From an uncultured Paludibacter sp. (GTDB lineage Bacteria > Bacteroidota > Bacteroidia > Bacteroidales > Paludibacteraceae): a DNA stretch of 64,000 nucleotides. The stretch spans positions 66,546 through 130,545 of the forward strand of contig CALCBD010000058.1 in NCBI GenBank assembly GCA_937897985.1, in the 5' to 3' direction. Made by a program: the position numbers and the translations under genes. Under the pieces are notes generated by a model that saw only the letters and a program-made list of their open reading frames with translations, did no database searches and was not told where the DNA came from. Shown here one piece after another: positions 18,295 to 27,692 of this stretch; position 1 is the first letter of the stretch; each line of letters opens with the position of its first letter.

Positions 18295-19212
18295 ATGCCA
18301 TTAAATATTCCAAAAACATTACCGGCCGTTGAAGTATTGCGCGAAGAAAATATATTCGTAATGGACTCTGAACGGGCATCCAATCAGGAAATACGACCAT
18401 TAAAAATCGTCATTCTGAACCTTATGCCGGTCAAAATAACCACAGAAACAGACTTAATTCGCTTGTTGTCCAACTCACCTTTGCAAATTGAAATTGACTT
18501 TCTGCACATGGAAAGTCATAGCTCAAAAAACACCCCGATTGAACATTTAATTACTTTCTACAAAACTTTTGAAGAAATAAGCAAATGCAAGTATGACGGA
18601 ATGATAATTACAGGTGCACCGGTCGAATTACTTGATTTTGAGGAGGTAAATTACTGGAATGAAATAACAAGGATTTTTGACTGGTCGCGAACAAATGTTA
18701 CTTCAACCTTTCATATTTGCTGGGCTGCACAGGCGGGATTGTATTATCACTATGGCATACCCAAATATCCGCTGGACAAAAAAATGTTCGGCGTTTTCGA
18801 ACACTTTAATCACAATCCGCAAAATCCGATTTTCAGAGGTTTCGACGATATTTTTTATGTGCCGCACAGCCGACACACGGAAGTCCGCGTAGCTGACATT
18901 TTATCAAACCCCGACCTGACCCTGCTTTCCGAATCGCCCGAATCGGGTGTTTACATGGTAATGGGCAGAAATGGTCGTGAATTTTTCATTACCGGACATT
19001 CGGAGTATTCGCCCATGACACTCGATGCCGAGTACAAACGCGATTTGGCAAAAGGCTTACCGATTAATATGCCCCAAAACTATTACCCTGATAATAATCC
19101 TGAAAACGAACCGCTTGTCCGTTGGCGAAGTCATGCCAATCTGCTGTTTACCAACTGGTTGAACTATTTCGTTTATCAGGAAACGCCTTACGATCTGGAG
19201 AAAATACATTAA
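18295..19212 (+). CDS. metA: Homoserine O-acyltransferase MetA
   Basis: A 305-residue enzyme of the MetA family that acylates homoserine (acetyl or succinyl donor) in the first step of methionine synthesis. Recognised blocks are PLNIPKTLPAVEVL at the N-terminus, LNLMPVKITTETDLIRLL, TGAPVELLDFEEVNYW, the nucleophile Cys in FHICWAAQAGLYYHYGI, and ITGHSEYSPMTLDAEY with the catalytic His. Length is exact for the family. Donor specificity depends on the residue near position 111 (EVNYWNE region), and many non-enteric MetA proteins use acetyl-CoA. No SAM riboswitch was seen in the 53-base gap upstream. Confidence 0.95.
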   Translation: MPLNIPKTLPAVEVLREENIFVMDSERASNQEIRPLKIVILNLMPVKITTETDLIRLLSNSPLQIEIDFLHMESHSSKNTPIEHLITFYKTFEEISKCKYDGMIITGAPVELLDFEEVNYWNEITRIFDWSRTNVTSTFHICWAAQAGLYYHYGIPKYPLDKKMFGVFEHFNHNPQNPIFRGFDDIFYVPHSRHTEVRVADILSNPDLTLLSESPESGVYMVMGRNGREFFITGHSEYSPMTLDAEYKRDLAKGLPINMPQNYYPDNNPENEPLVRWRSHANLLFTNWLNYFVYQETPYDLEKIH

Positions 19213-19254
19213 CAGAACAAAGTATTTTCTCTGACTCACTAATATTATCATCTA

Positions 19255-21072
19255 ATGAAAATTGAACTTCTCTCACCTGCAAAAAATACTGAATGTGGTA
19301 TTGCCGCTGTCAACCACGGGGCCGATGCCGTATATATAGGTGCTTCGCATTTTGGGGCACGAGCTGCTGCCGGAAATTCATTAGAGGATATTGAAGCCCT
19401 TGTTAAGTATGCCCATCAGTTTCGTGTCAAAGTTTATGTTGCTCTCAATACATTGCTAACCGACGATCAACTTGAACAGGCCGAAAAATTAATACGCGAT
19501 ATTTATCAGACAGGCGCCGATGCATTAATCGTTCAGGACATGGGAATTCTGAAGCTAAACCTGCCTCCTATCCCACTCCATGCCAGCACACAAACCGATA
19601 ACCGCAGCCCGGAAAAAATAAAATTTCTCGAAAAATCCGGATTTTCGCGGGTAGTACTGGCACGCGAACTGAATCTCGATCAAATCAGAACCATCAGTTC
19701 ACAAACCGAAGCTGAACTTGAAGCATTTGTACACGGTGCCCTCTGTGTAAGTTACAGCGGACAGTGTTACATCAGCGAAGCTATGTGCGGAAGAAGTGCC
19801 AACCGTGGTCAATGCGCACAATACTGCCGGTTACCTTATCAGCTGATTGATTCAGATGGAAAGGTTATTTTAAAAAACAAACATTTGCTTTCATTAAAAG
19901 ACCTCGATCAGTCCGATTCGCTCAGAGAAATGATTGATGCCGGAATTCATTCTTTTAAAATTGAGGGCCGTTTAAAAGATGTGGAATATGTGAAAAACAT
20001 AACTGCCTTTTACCGTAAAAAATTAGACGCCATTATCGAATCGGATGCCGGTCTGCAAAGAAGCTCGGCTGGTAAAACCCGCTTCTTTTTCGAACCGAAC
20101 CCTGAGAAAAGCTTTCGTCGTGGCTCTACCGATTACTTTTTACACGGCAGACACAGGGGAATTTTTCAGCCCGATACACCAAAATCGATGGGTGAACCCA
20201 TAGGCAAAGTAACTTATACAGGACGTAACTTTTTTGAAATGAAAAATTACGAACAACTGAACAACGGTGATGGACTTTGTTTTATCAACAGTCAGGGTGA
20301 ACTTACAGGTTTTCGGGTAAATAAAGTGGAAGGAAAGCAAATTTTTCCGGCAAATATGCCACGACTCGAAACGGGCGTTTTTATTTACCGTAATCAGGAT
20401 CAGGCTTTCGATAAAATTTTAAAAGGAAAAACCTCAGAACGAAAGGTTGCTGTTGATATTTGTTTTAACGAGACAAAAAACGGATTCGAAATACAACTTA
20501 CTGATGAAGACGGAATTTCAACCACCGTTCACTTTGAATTTGAAAAACAAACTGCCCAAAAACCTGAAAATGTATCAGATAACATTAAAAACCAATTATC
20601 AAAATCGGGCAATACTATTTTTGAAGTGCGTAACATTGATATAAATATTCAATCGATGTGGTTTTTCCCGGCTTCCACACTTGGCGATTGGCGGCGTCAG
20701 GCGATTGAGCAATTGATAGTGGTTCGTGAAAACTCGTATGTTCGTGAATTACCCAAAATACCCGAAAAAACCGATTTTCCAGCCAAAGAACTTACTTATA
20801 CGGGAAATGTGACCAATCGGTTGGCAGAGAAATTTTACAGGGAAAGCGGAGTTGAAAAAATTGAATTCGGATTTGAGGTCAAAGTACCTGAAAATGTCCC
20901 GCTAATGTTTACGAAACACTGTATTAAATATGAAATGGGCTGGTGTCCCCGTGAAGGAAACCAACCCGATTTTAAAGAACCTCTCTTTTTGAGAAACAAC
21001 GATCAGAGCTATCAGCTCCGTTTTGACTGCAAAAAGTGTGAAATGCAGATTTCCTTTGCTCAGAAATCATAA
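19255..21072 (+). CDS. rlhA: U32 family protein, RlhA-like 23S rRNA hydroxylase
   Basis: A 605-residue peptidase U32 family protein. The N-terminal TIM-barrel half has LLSPAKNTECGIAAVNHGAD and ADAVYIGASHFGARAAAGN. The family signature is EAFVHGALCVSYSGQCYISE followed by a cysteine set (CGRSANRGQCAQYCRLPYQL). More cysteines near the C-terminus (CIKYEMGWCPRE, CKKCEMQISF) complete the expected iron-sulfur ligands. In Escherichia coli RlhA (YdcP) hydroxylates C2501 of 23S rRNA using prephenate; the length and C-terminal domain fit that group better than the short UbiU/V group. The end overlaps the convergent porin-like gene by 13 bases. Confidence 0.85.
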   Translation: MKIELLSPAKNTECGIAAVNHGADAVYIGASHFGARAAAGNSLEDIEALVKYAHQFRVKVYVALNTLLTDDQLEQAEKLIRDIYQTGADALIVQDMGILKLNLPPIPLHASTQTDNRSPEKIKFLEKSGFSRVVLARELNLDQIRTISSQTEAELEAFVHGALCVSYSGQCYISEAMCGRSANRGQCAQYCRLPYQLIDSDGKVILKNKHLLSLKDLDQSDSLREMIDAGIHSFKIEGRLKDVEYVKNITAFYRKKLDAIIESDAGLQRSSAGKTRFFFEPNPEKSFRRGSTDYFLHGRHRGIFQPDTPKSMGEPIGKVTYTGRNFFEMKNYEQLNNGDGLCFINSQGELTGFRVNKVEGKQIFPANMPRLETGVFIYRNQDQAFDKILKGKTSERKVAVDICFNETKNGFEIQLTDEDGISTTVHFEFEKQTAQKPENVSDNIKNQLSKSGNTIFEVRNIDINIQSMWFFPASTLGDWRRQAIEQLIVVRENSYVRELPKIPEKTDFPAKELTYTGNVTNRLAEKFYRESGVEKIEFGFEVKVPENVPLMFTKHCIKYEMGWCPREGNQPDFKEPLFLRNNDQSYQLRFDCKKCEMQISFAQKS

Positions 21073-22283
21073 CTCAGGCTTACCACTGCCCTGTGATTGC
21101 TGACGATATTAATATTTTCGCCACGACCTGATTTGTTCAGCCATCCGTAACCGGCAGAAGTCAGTTCATATTCCACACCGATTTTGAAATTTGCAAGCTT
21201 GTATGAAATGTGCGGTGCTATTCGATACATTCTGTCAATAATTTTCTGACTGTCGGAATAAAAACCGTAGCCGTAAGCTGTAAACTTTTCTTTTGAATCA
21301 GGCATTAACTGTTGATTAGTACCCAGATTCTGTGAAACCGCAGCATAAAAACCGTATTGTAAACCTGTACCGTATACCACGTTGATCCACGAAGTGAGTG
21401 TATTAAAATTCGTATAAACTGCTTCATTTGTTACAGCATTCGTGCCACTTACCCCATAACCACCTATCATTAAATGGTCGGTCAGGTTTTCGCCATAAAT
21501 TGCCTTAGCTTTGAACTGCCATTTTTTGTTTACATATTGTGAATATAACATTGTACTTGCCGAAACCAGACTTTCATGATTTATCTTTAATTTCTTGATA
21601 TCCAACCCCAAACCGGAAATCCAGTTGGATGTTTTTCTTTCGAAACCCAGATAAACATTGGGTAACAAAGCGTTTTTCAAATAAGAAGGACTCGCACCAA
21701 TTGGTCCCTGTGAAGTATACTGCATTTGATAAATCGCCGACGCAATCACTGCATTTTCTTTCGTCAGGAATTGTTTCCATGAAATCTGGGGACTACGATT
21801 GAAAGGTTGAAAAGCGCTTCCGGCATTAGCCGACGGAATAGTAGGGAACACGCTACCGAACAAAGGATGCCATGCCTGCCCGACAATCAGTTCAGACTTT
21901 TGCCAGTTAAGTTTCATATAAGCAAGACGTAGCCTGATAAGATAGTAACTGGTACCTGCTCCGCCAAAATCACATTCGATTTTTCCTGTCGATTTTGCTC
22001 CCAGAATAGCACTTCCCGTAACATCTACACCCAGCCGGGTATAGACACTCAACATCTCAATTTCTGAAGCACCGTTGACATCTTCGCCTGTCTGATTCGT
22101 TGCTACAGGTTTGGGCAGGATATTGAACAAACCGTCCTGAGCCTGTTCATTTTTACGTGAATTGTAGTAAAAGTCATTTTTTATTGACCCGTTGAACTTG
22201 TAAGTGATTGAAGGTTCGGTGGCAAAAATACCTGTAAATGAAAAGACTAAAATTATAATTACAGCTGATTTTTTAATTGACAT
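21060..22283 (-). CDS. Porin-like outer-membrane protein
   Basis: A 407-residue exported protein with a signal peptide (VIIILVFSFTGIFA). It has many amphipathic strands and a C-terminal aromatic end (AVVSLSYDF), as in trimeric-type barrels. The block IRLRLAYMKLNWQKSELIVGQAW resembles the strand-turn motif of DcaP-like and related porins. Family assignment is tentative and substrate unknown. It lies downstream of mntP on the same strand. Confidence 0.7.
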   Translation of the reverse strand: MSIKKSAVIIILVFSFTGIFATEPSITYKFNGSIKNDFYYNSRKNEQAQDGLFNILPKPVATNQTGEDVNGASEIEMLSVYTRLGVDVTGSAILGAKSTGKIECDFGGAGTSYYLIRLRLAYMKLNWQKSELIVGQAWHPLFGSVFPTIPSANAGSAFQPFNRSPQISWKQFLTKENAVIASAIYQMQYTSQGPIGASPSYLKNALLPNVYLGFERKTSNWISGLGLDIKKLKINHESLVSASTMLYSQYVNKKWQFKAKAIYGENLTDHLMIGGYGVSGTNAVTNEAVYTNFNTLTSWINVVYGTGLQYGFYAAVSQNLGTNQQLMPDSKEKFTAYGYGFYSDSQKIIDRMYRIAPHISYKLANFKIGVEYELTSAGYGWLNKSGRGENINIVSNHRAVVSLSYDF

Positions 22284-22330
22284 GTTTTAATTTGAATGAA
22301 TTGATAATTGGGATTATGCACTTAACCTGA

Positions 22331-22897
22331 TTATGCATATATATGTTCGACCAGAATTTTAATACCGATAAGTATCAGTATCAGACCACCAAAAAACTCA
22401 ACATTAACTCTGATTCGTTTTCTGAATCTGATGCCCAGAAAGACTCCGATAAAAGTGAGAATAAAGCTGATAGTACCAATACTGATAATGGCAAACCAGA
22501 TTTTATCCGGAAATGGCACAAACACAATACCTGTAGCCAGTGCATCAATACTTGTGGCAACGGCCAGCACAAGCAGAGTTTTCCAATTAAATGGATGAGG
22601 AATAATATTGCACTGAGGATCAATAGGTTTCAAACCTTCGACAAACATTTTAATCCCGATAATTTCGAGAAGTACAAATGCAATCCAGTGATCATAGGTA
22701 ATGAACTCACGCGCAAAGGTATAACCGGCAAAATATCCTATCAAAGGCATAGCCGCCTGAAAAAAACCGAACAGAAAAGCCATTCGGAGCACATTGCCGA
22801 ATTGAAATTTTTTCAAACAGATTCCCTTGCCGATTGACACAGCAAAACAATCCATGGCTAAACCGATTCCGATGATGATAATTGAGAGTATATCCAT
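22331..22897 (-). CDS. mntP: Manganese efflux pump MntP
   Basis: About 188 residues from the Met at 22897 (MDILSIIIIGIGLAMDCFAVSIGKG); an upstream Met adds seven residues but spoils the usual N-terminus. Six hydrophobic helices in two DUF204 repeats are visible. The conserved acidic motifs AMDCFAVSIG and ATSIDALATGIVF supply the metal-handling aspartates. It exports Mn2+ from the cytoplasm. No yybP-ykoY riboswitch fits in the 75-base gap to transketolase. Confidence 0.93.
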   Translation of the reverse strand: MDILSIIIIGIGLAMDCFAVSIGKGICLKKFQFGNVLRMAFLFGFFQAAMPLIGYFAGYTFAREFITYDHWIAFVLLEIIGIKMFVEGLKPIDPQCNIIPHPFNWKTLLVLAVATSIDALATGIVFVPFPDKIWFAIISIGTISFILTFIGVFLGIRFRKRIRVNVEFFGGLILILIGIKILVEHIYA

Positions 22898-22993
22898 TTT
22901 GTAATAAAAAGCCCCCAATCCCTAAAGGAAAGTAAAAACTCTGCTTTCAGGTTGGTGGGGGCAATTAATTATTCCCCTTCCGGGGGTAAGGGT

Positions 22994-25015
22994 TTAAAAC
23001 ATTTTCTTTACCTGTTCGTAAACGTTTTTAGCATTGAAGCCTAACTTTTCGTCTAAAACCTTATAAGGTGCCGAAAAACCGAATGATTCCAATCCGAATA
23101 CTTTACCGTTTGCTCCGACCAAACCTTCGAGATTGACAGGCAAACCGGCTGTGAGACCGAAGATTTTTGCACCTGCAGGCAAAACACTATTCTGATATTC
23201 GGCAGTCTGACTGCGGAACAAGCCTTCGGAAGGAACAGAAACCAAACGAATTCTGATACCTTCGGCACGTAATAAAGCAGCACCTTCGTTCAGAGTAGAA
23301 ACCTCAGAACCTGAAGCCACCAGGATAACATCGGGATTTCCATCACATGCTACAATATAACCTCCTTTTTCAGCTTGCTGAGCTTCAGCTTTACGTCCGC
23401 TGGCAGATGGAAGATCAGTAATATTTTGACGTGAAAGTATTAAAGCTGTCGGAGTTTTTGTATTTTCGAGGGCCATGCGCCATGCAACTGTTGTTTCTTC
23501 AACATCAGCCGGACGGAGTACCAGCATTGAATTATGACCCTTGTGATTTTTCAGTTTCTCCATTAAACGGATCTGAGCTTCCTGTTCTACAGGTTCGTGG
23601 GTTGGTCCATCTTCACCTACACGGAAAGCGTCATGTGTCCATATAAATTTCACCGGTTGTTCCATAAGAGCAGCCATACGGACAGCAGGTTTCATATAGT
23701 CGGAGAATACAAAGAAAGTAGCACAGGCAGGAATAACACCACCGTGTAAACTCATTCCGATTGCAACACACGCCATGGTAAGTTCGGCAACACCGGCCTG
23801 CAGGAATGCACCCGAAAAATCACCTTTTGCAAATGCTTTTGTGTTTTTCAGGAATCCATCAGTTTTATCTGAGTTTGATAAATCGGCACTTGTAACCACC
23901 ATATTTTCGACCTGTTTTGCCAGTTCAGACAAAACTGTAGCCGAAGCGGCACGTGTAGCCTGACCCGGTTTCTGTACAACTGCATCCCAGTTTACATTCA
24001 CCTTACCGGAGAAGAAGAATTCCAGTTTGGCTGCCAGTTCGGGATTTGCTTTTGCCCATGCATCTTTTTTTGCCATTTTTGCGGCAACAATTACTTTCAG
24101 TTCTTCTGCACGTTTGGCATATAAAGCTTTTGTTTCGTCAAAAATCACAAACGGATTTTCAGGATTACCACCAAGATTTTTAATACTTTCCTGATAAGAA
24201 GCACCACATTCGCTCAAAGGCATACCGTGTGTTGCACACTGATTTTCGAAACTTGAGCCGTCGGCTTTACGGGCACCTTTACCCATTACAGTTTTACCAA
24301 TGATCAGAGTCGGTTTTTCATTTTCGGCCTTTGCTTCGGTCAGTGCAGCGCGGATTTGTTCAGCATCACCGCCGTTTATTTCAATTACTTTCCAGCCCCA
24401 GGCTAAATATTTTTGAGCTGTATTTTCACTGGTTACAGCATCTGTTCCTGTAGAAAGCTGAATATCATTTGAGTCGTAGAACATAATCAGGTTGTTCAGT
24501 CCGAGATGACCTGCCAGACGACCGGCACCCTGCGAAATTTCCTCCTGAACACCACCATCCGAGATATATGCATAAATGGTCTGATTCATTACTTCTCCAA
24601 AACGTGCCTGCAGAAATTTGGCTGCAATGGCGGCTCCAACAGCATAAGTATGACCCTGTCCGAGCGGACCCGAAGTATTTTCAACACCACGCATTACATC
24701 CACTTCGGGATGTCCGGGAGTAGGACTTCCCCACTGACGGAATTGTGACAATTCATCTAAAGTATACTTCCCGGTACAGGCAAGCACTGAATACAACATG
24801 GGCGACATGTGTCCCGGATCGAGGAAAAAACGATCGCGACCTGTCCATTCAGGATGTTGCGGATCGTACTCAAGAAATTCGGAGTACAGCACATTAATAA
24901 AATCAGCTCCACCCATGGCTCCGCCCGGATGACCTGATTTTGCTTTCTCAACTGCCGACGCAGCCAGAATACGGATGTTGTCGGCTGCCCGATTTAAAGT
25001 TTGAATTGAATTCAT
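22994..25015 (-). CDS. tkt: Transketolase
   Basis: A 673-residue thiamine-diphosphate enzyme of the non-oxidative pentose phosphate pathway. Visible motifs are SGHPGGAMGGADF near residue 27, the pocket loop TSGPLGQGHTYAVGAA, the ThDP/Mg segment ISDGGVQEEISQGAGRLAGH, the pyrimidine-binding HDAFRVGEDGPTHEPVEQ, and the phosphate-binding LSRQNI. Length is full. The start MNSIQTLNRAADNIRIL fits the family. Confidence 0.97.
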   Translation of the reverse strand: MNSIQTLNRAADNIRILAASAVEKAKSGHPGGAMGGADFINVLYSEFLEYDPQHPEWTGRDRFFLDPGHMSPMLYSVLACTGKYTLDELSQFRQWGSPTPGHPEVDVMRGVENTSGPLGQGHTYAVGAAIAAKFLQARFGEVMNQTIYAYISDGGVQEEISQGAGRLAGHLGLNNLIMFYDSNDIQLSTGTDAVTSENTAQKYLAWGWKVIEINGGDAEQIRAALTEAKAENEKPTLIIGKTVMGKGARKADGSSFENQCATHGMPLSECGASYQESIKNLGGNPENPFVIFDETKALYAKRAEELKVIVAAKMAKKDAWAKANPELAAKLEFFFSGKVNVNWDAVVQKPGQATRAASATVLSELAKQVENMVVTSADLSNSDKTDGFLKNTKAFAKGDFSGAFLQAGVAELTMACVAIGMSLHGGVIPACATFFVFSDYMKPAVRMAALMEQPVKFIWTHDAFRVGEDGPTHEPVEQEAQIRLMEKLKNHKGHNSMLVLRPADVEETTVAWRMALENTKTPTALILSRQNITDLPSASGRKAEAQQAEKGGYIVACDGNPDVILVASGSEVSTLNEGAALLRAEGIRIRLVSVPSEGLFRSQTAEYQNSVLPAGAKIFGLTAGLPVNLEGLVGANGKVFGLESFGFSAPYKVLDEKLGFNAKNVYEQVKKMF

Positions 25016-25098
25016 AAGTTTTTATTTTTGTTGTTGTTGTGTTTGTTTATTGTCTGCTAATTGCATTCGAATCGGATTATCAGCTGAATTTCAACATA

Positions 25099-25788
25099 TT
25101 AAAATTTATAACCAAGGCAATAATTCACTTCCCAATTCGCATTTCCTGTATTTAAACCAAATCCCGGAATATACCAGGGTTTAAATTTTCCGGCTGCATC
25201 TTCACTGCTTGTGCTTTTATTTTTAACAGTCCAGCCTAAAAATACATTTTTGAAAATTTCCACGCGCATTCCCGCTACAAATTCAATCCAGACCCTGGTT
25301 GCCGGAATATTTTCGTAATTCAGTGTCTGATTTTCGCCCCAGTAATCGTTGACAATCGAAACATCGGTAATATTGTACTTAAAACTTGAGAAACCGACTC
25401 TGATTCCGGCGAGAAAAAGATTATTGGTAGGTTTTACCGATTTCTTTTCCTTCATTATGTTAAAGTCAAGGCCCACCCTTCCAAAAACAGCATCGGTTTT
25501 GTAGCTAATGTTCGAGGAACTGATTTTGTCGGCACCTCCATAACCTATTTCCACAACAGGGAAATACTTATGTTTCAGATCGGATTGTAGGGCAACTTCG
25601 TACGAATAAGTTTCGTGGGTCGATAAAAATGAAGATGCTAAAGGAACCAGATCAACATCGAGTCTGATTCCGTTGAAAAATCTGACCTTAACAGTATCTT
25701 TTTGAAGTGCTTTTATCTGCCCGTTTACCTGTGTGCATCCTAATACAAACAGTAAACTAAAAATGATATATCTGAATGTTTTCTGCAT
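25099..25788 (-). CDS. Outer-membrane protein, DUF6048-like
   Basis: A 229-residue exported protein (signal peptide FSLLFVLGCTQVNGQ; the Cys could make it a lipoprotein). The mature part is strand-rich (VKVRFFNGIRLDVDLVPL, FPVVEIGYGGADK, FLAGIRVGFSSFKYN) and ends in NWEVNYCLGYKF, like a small barrel. It resembles the Bacteroidota DUF6048 family, from memory only. The gene starts inside the end of the upstream lipoprotein gene (32-base overlap), which implies coupled translation and a shared job in the envelope. Confidence 0.7.
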   Translation of the reverse strand: MQKTFRYIIFSLLFVLGCTQVNGQIKALQKDTVKVRFFNGIRLDVDLVPLASSFLSTHETYSYEVALQSDLKHKYFPVVEIGYGGADKISSSNISYKTDAVFGRVGLDFNIMKEKKSVKPTNNLFLAGIRVGFSSFKYNITDVSIVNDYWGENQTLNYENIPATRVWIEFVAGMRVEIFKNVFLGWTVKNKSTSSEDAAGKFKPWYIPGFGLNTGNANWEVNYCLGYKF

Positions 25789-26239
25789 TTACATTATTAA
25801 TTTCCCGATTTATAATTGCCAGTGAATCAATAAAGTGACCGGTTGTCACTACTTCATCAATGGTATGAGCCACCACACATCCACACTCAAGCGACAGATA
25901 GTAACCGTCGTTATTCTGATAAAAAACAGATATTGTATCGGTTGTATTGTTGAAGCGAATGATATAATCGGTTTGTTCCGCTTTATTTTTAAGAGGAAGA
26001 TTGATTGATTTTGTACTCAGCTTTTTTTTATAGTAAAAAGAATCAACACCCAAACCATTCGCCCAAATACTGTCGATGTTGAGCGAAGATTTTGAATAAA
26101 CCCCGGTTGTGGAATTTTTAGTTTTTGTATAAAACCCGATTTGCATTTTCACTTCTGTATTTTCCCTACAGCTGTCGGTAGAAGTACATGAAGTTAATAC
26201 AATGAATAACAGTATGATAATTTTATCCGATATTTTCAT
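25757..26239 (-). CDS. Small lipoprotein, DUF6452-like
   Basis: A 160-residue protein with a lipobox (LFIVLTSCTSTDSC, Cys18) and a beta-rich mature domain (VKMQIGFYTKTKNST, SINLPLKNKAEQTDYIIRFN, YYLSLECGCVVAHTID). It resembles the Bacteroidota DUF6452 lipoproteins that are found next to DUF6048 genes, as here. It overlaps the downstream gene by 32 bases. Function unknown. Confidence 0.7.
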   Translation of the reverse strand: MKISDKIIILLFIVLTSCTSTDSCRENTEVKMQIGFYTKTKNSTTGVYSKSSLNIDSIWANGLGVDSFYYKKKLSTKSINLPLKNKAEQTDYIIRFNNTTDTISVFYQNNDGYYLSLECGCVVAHTIDEVVTTGHFIDSLAIINREINNVNAENIQIYHF

Positions 26240-26310
26240 AAACTAATTTTAACAACAGAAAACTTACATTTTAATAATGAGTTGAAAAATTTTTCAAAAT
26301 GGCTGATATA

Positions 26311-26838
26311 TTAATTTATCCCTGCAAAATCTCTTACTTCATTTTTCAACAATCCCATTGCAATTTCAGCAGGGCTTTCACCGGTTGACGAATAAACCTG
26401 AATAATCAGTGCTGCCAGTTCCGAAGCTTTACTATCGGCTTCTGATTTTGCGGCACATGTATTTATTAACCGGATGAGAGTTTCCTGAGCCAGTTTTACT
26501 GCCGACCATAATTCGTCACTCACATAAATTTGTTGTGAAACATTGTGTGCGAACTCTTTTCGAATATTTTCCACCAGCAGCTGTTGCAATTCACCACTTT
26601 TCATTTCAGGAGTTACAATACTTACAATCAGCGAATTAGGAACAGTTCTTTCAAGAACAAGGGCCAACCTTTCGTATGCCCTCAACCGTATGGGAGTCAA
26701 AACAGAAAGGTTCATTTTTTGCAATTCCTGTTTTCTGTTATTGTCTGCTTCACGCAAAAACTTATCAATCAGTATATAAACTGTTAACAGCACAAGCAGG
26801 GCAGGAATTGATATTGTAAGAATTTCTTTCATAAACAA
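26311..26838 (-). CDS. Single-pass membrane protein of unknown function (DUF7935-like)
   Basis: A 175-residue protein with one N-terminal helix (ILTISIPALLVLLTVYILID) and a helical cytoplasmic part. The block SVLTPIRLRAYERLALVLER is conserved in a Bacteroidota family, and VSQQIYVSDELWSAVKLAQE follows. No catalytic motif was seen. It lies 28 bases downstream of the DUF190 gene on the same strand. Confidence 0.7.
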   Translation of the reverse strand: MFMKEILTISIPALLVLLTVYILIDKFLREADNNRKQELQKMNLSVLTPIRLRAYERLALVLERTVPNSLIVSIVTPEMKSGELQQLLVENIRKEFAHNVSQQIYVSDELWSAVKLAQETLIRLINTCAAKSEADSKASELAALIIQVYSSTGESPAEIAMGLLKNEVRDFAGIN

Positions 26839-26866
26839 CTGAATATTAACCTGTTCAGATTCATAT

Positions 26867-27214
26867 TTACTTATTTCCTGTTTTATATAATTTTATGCTT
26901 ACAGGTTCAATTGTGATCAGACAACCTTTTTGTAATTGCTGAAAATCCACCTCCATCAGATCATAAAATTTATTCAGCTTTTCGGTTTCATCAATCAATT
27001 CGATTACCAATGGTAATTTTTCGGTCAGCTCCCAAAAGCGTGATGTATGAATGTGTTTGCTGCTCGGACCGTAACCTGTAATTCCGCGATAGACCGTTGC
27101 ACCTGAAATTCCGTACGTTTTCGCTTTCTCTACAATTCGTTCATAAAGTAAATCAGTCCCGATTTTATCGGTGCTGCTTATATAAATTTTCAAAACGCTG
27201 TTTTCCATCATCAA
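26867..27214 (-). CDS. DUF190 (PII-like) protein
   Basis: A 115-residue ferredoxin-fold protein of the DUF190 family. The diagnostic part is LYERIVEKAKTYGISGATVYRGITGYG, followed by LPLVIELIDETEKLNKF. DUF190 genes occur beside crcB throughout bacteria, and this one begins 15 bases after crcB. It may modulate the channel, but the role has not been shown. Confidence 0.9.
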   Translation of the reverse strand: MMMENSVLKIYISSTDKIGTDLLYERIVEKAKTYGISGATVYRGITGYGPSSKHIHTSRFWELTEKLPLVIELIDETEKLNKFYDLMEVDFQQLQKGCLITIEPVSIKLYKTGNK

Positions 27215-27229
27215 TATCTTTTAGCTGAT

Positions 27230-27604
27230 TTACAATAAATTAGTCAATGTATATCCTAAATAAACAGCTATAAATCCTAAAATAATACTACCGGCAGTGT
27301 ACAGCAACACCGAAAGCAACTGGCCATTCTGTATTAACATCAGGTTTTCATTGGTAAACGACGAAAATGTAGTAAAACCTCCACAAAAACCAACCATCAA
27401 CAACAAACGTAAATCATTGGAAATCAAATCAGTTTTTGCTGAAATCCCGACCAAAAACCCGATGATAAAACTACCGGCTACATTCACGGTAAGCGTTCCC
27501 ATCGGAATGGAAAGGAAATGCCAGGTAAGATTTAATCCTGCCAGCAGGTACCTCAAGATACTTCCGATACAGCCACCCAAACCTACCAACAACAATTGTT
27601 TCAT
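27230..27604 (-). CDS. crcB: Fluoride ion channel CrcB/Fluc
   Basis: A 124-residue four-helix membrane protein that exports fluoride as a dual-topology dimer. Conserved blocks are GGCIGSILRYLL (with the key Arg), LTVNVAGSFIIGFL (with the key Asn) and GFCGGFTTFSSFTNE with the phenylalanine-track residues. Length is standard. No convincing fluoride riboswitch was found in the 88 bases upstream. Confidence 0.95.
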   Translation of the reverse strand: MKQLLLVGLGGCIGSILRYLLAGLNLTWHFLSIPMGTLTVNVAGSFIIGFLVGISAKTDLISNDLRLLLMVGFCGGFTTFSSFTNENLMLIQNGQLLSVLLYTAGSIILGFIAVYLGYTLTNLL

Positions 27605-27692
27605 AACTGAATTTTATAACCTGCGGAGAGAACCGAACCATAAATACAATAGTCTTATTTAACAAAACTCCGGTTCCGATCTTAAATTTTGA

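Noticed and set aside
22343..22837. 164-codon plus-strand frame
   Set aside because: Shadow of mntP on the other strand; lysine/asparagine-rich with no motif, while mntP has clear family motifs.
22898..22993. Possible yybP-ykoY manganese riboswitch ahead of mntP
   Set aside because: The gap is under 100 bases and shows only C/G runs around CCCCTTCCGGGGG, without the conserved loop motifs.
27605..27692. Possible fluoride riboswitch ahead of crcB
   Set aside because: The conserved GATGG-type elements and pseudoknot pattern could not be found on the transcribed strand.
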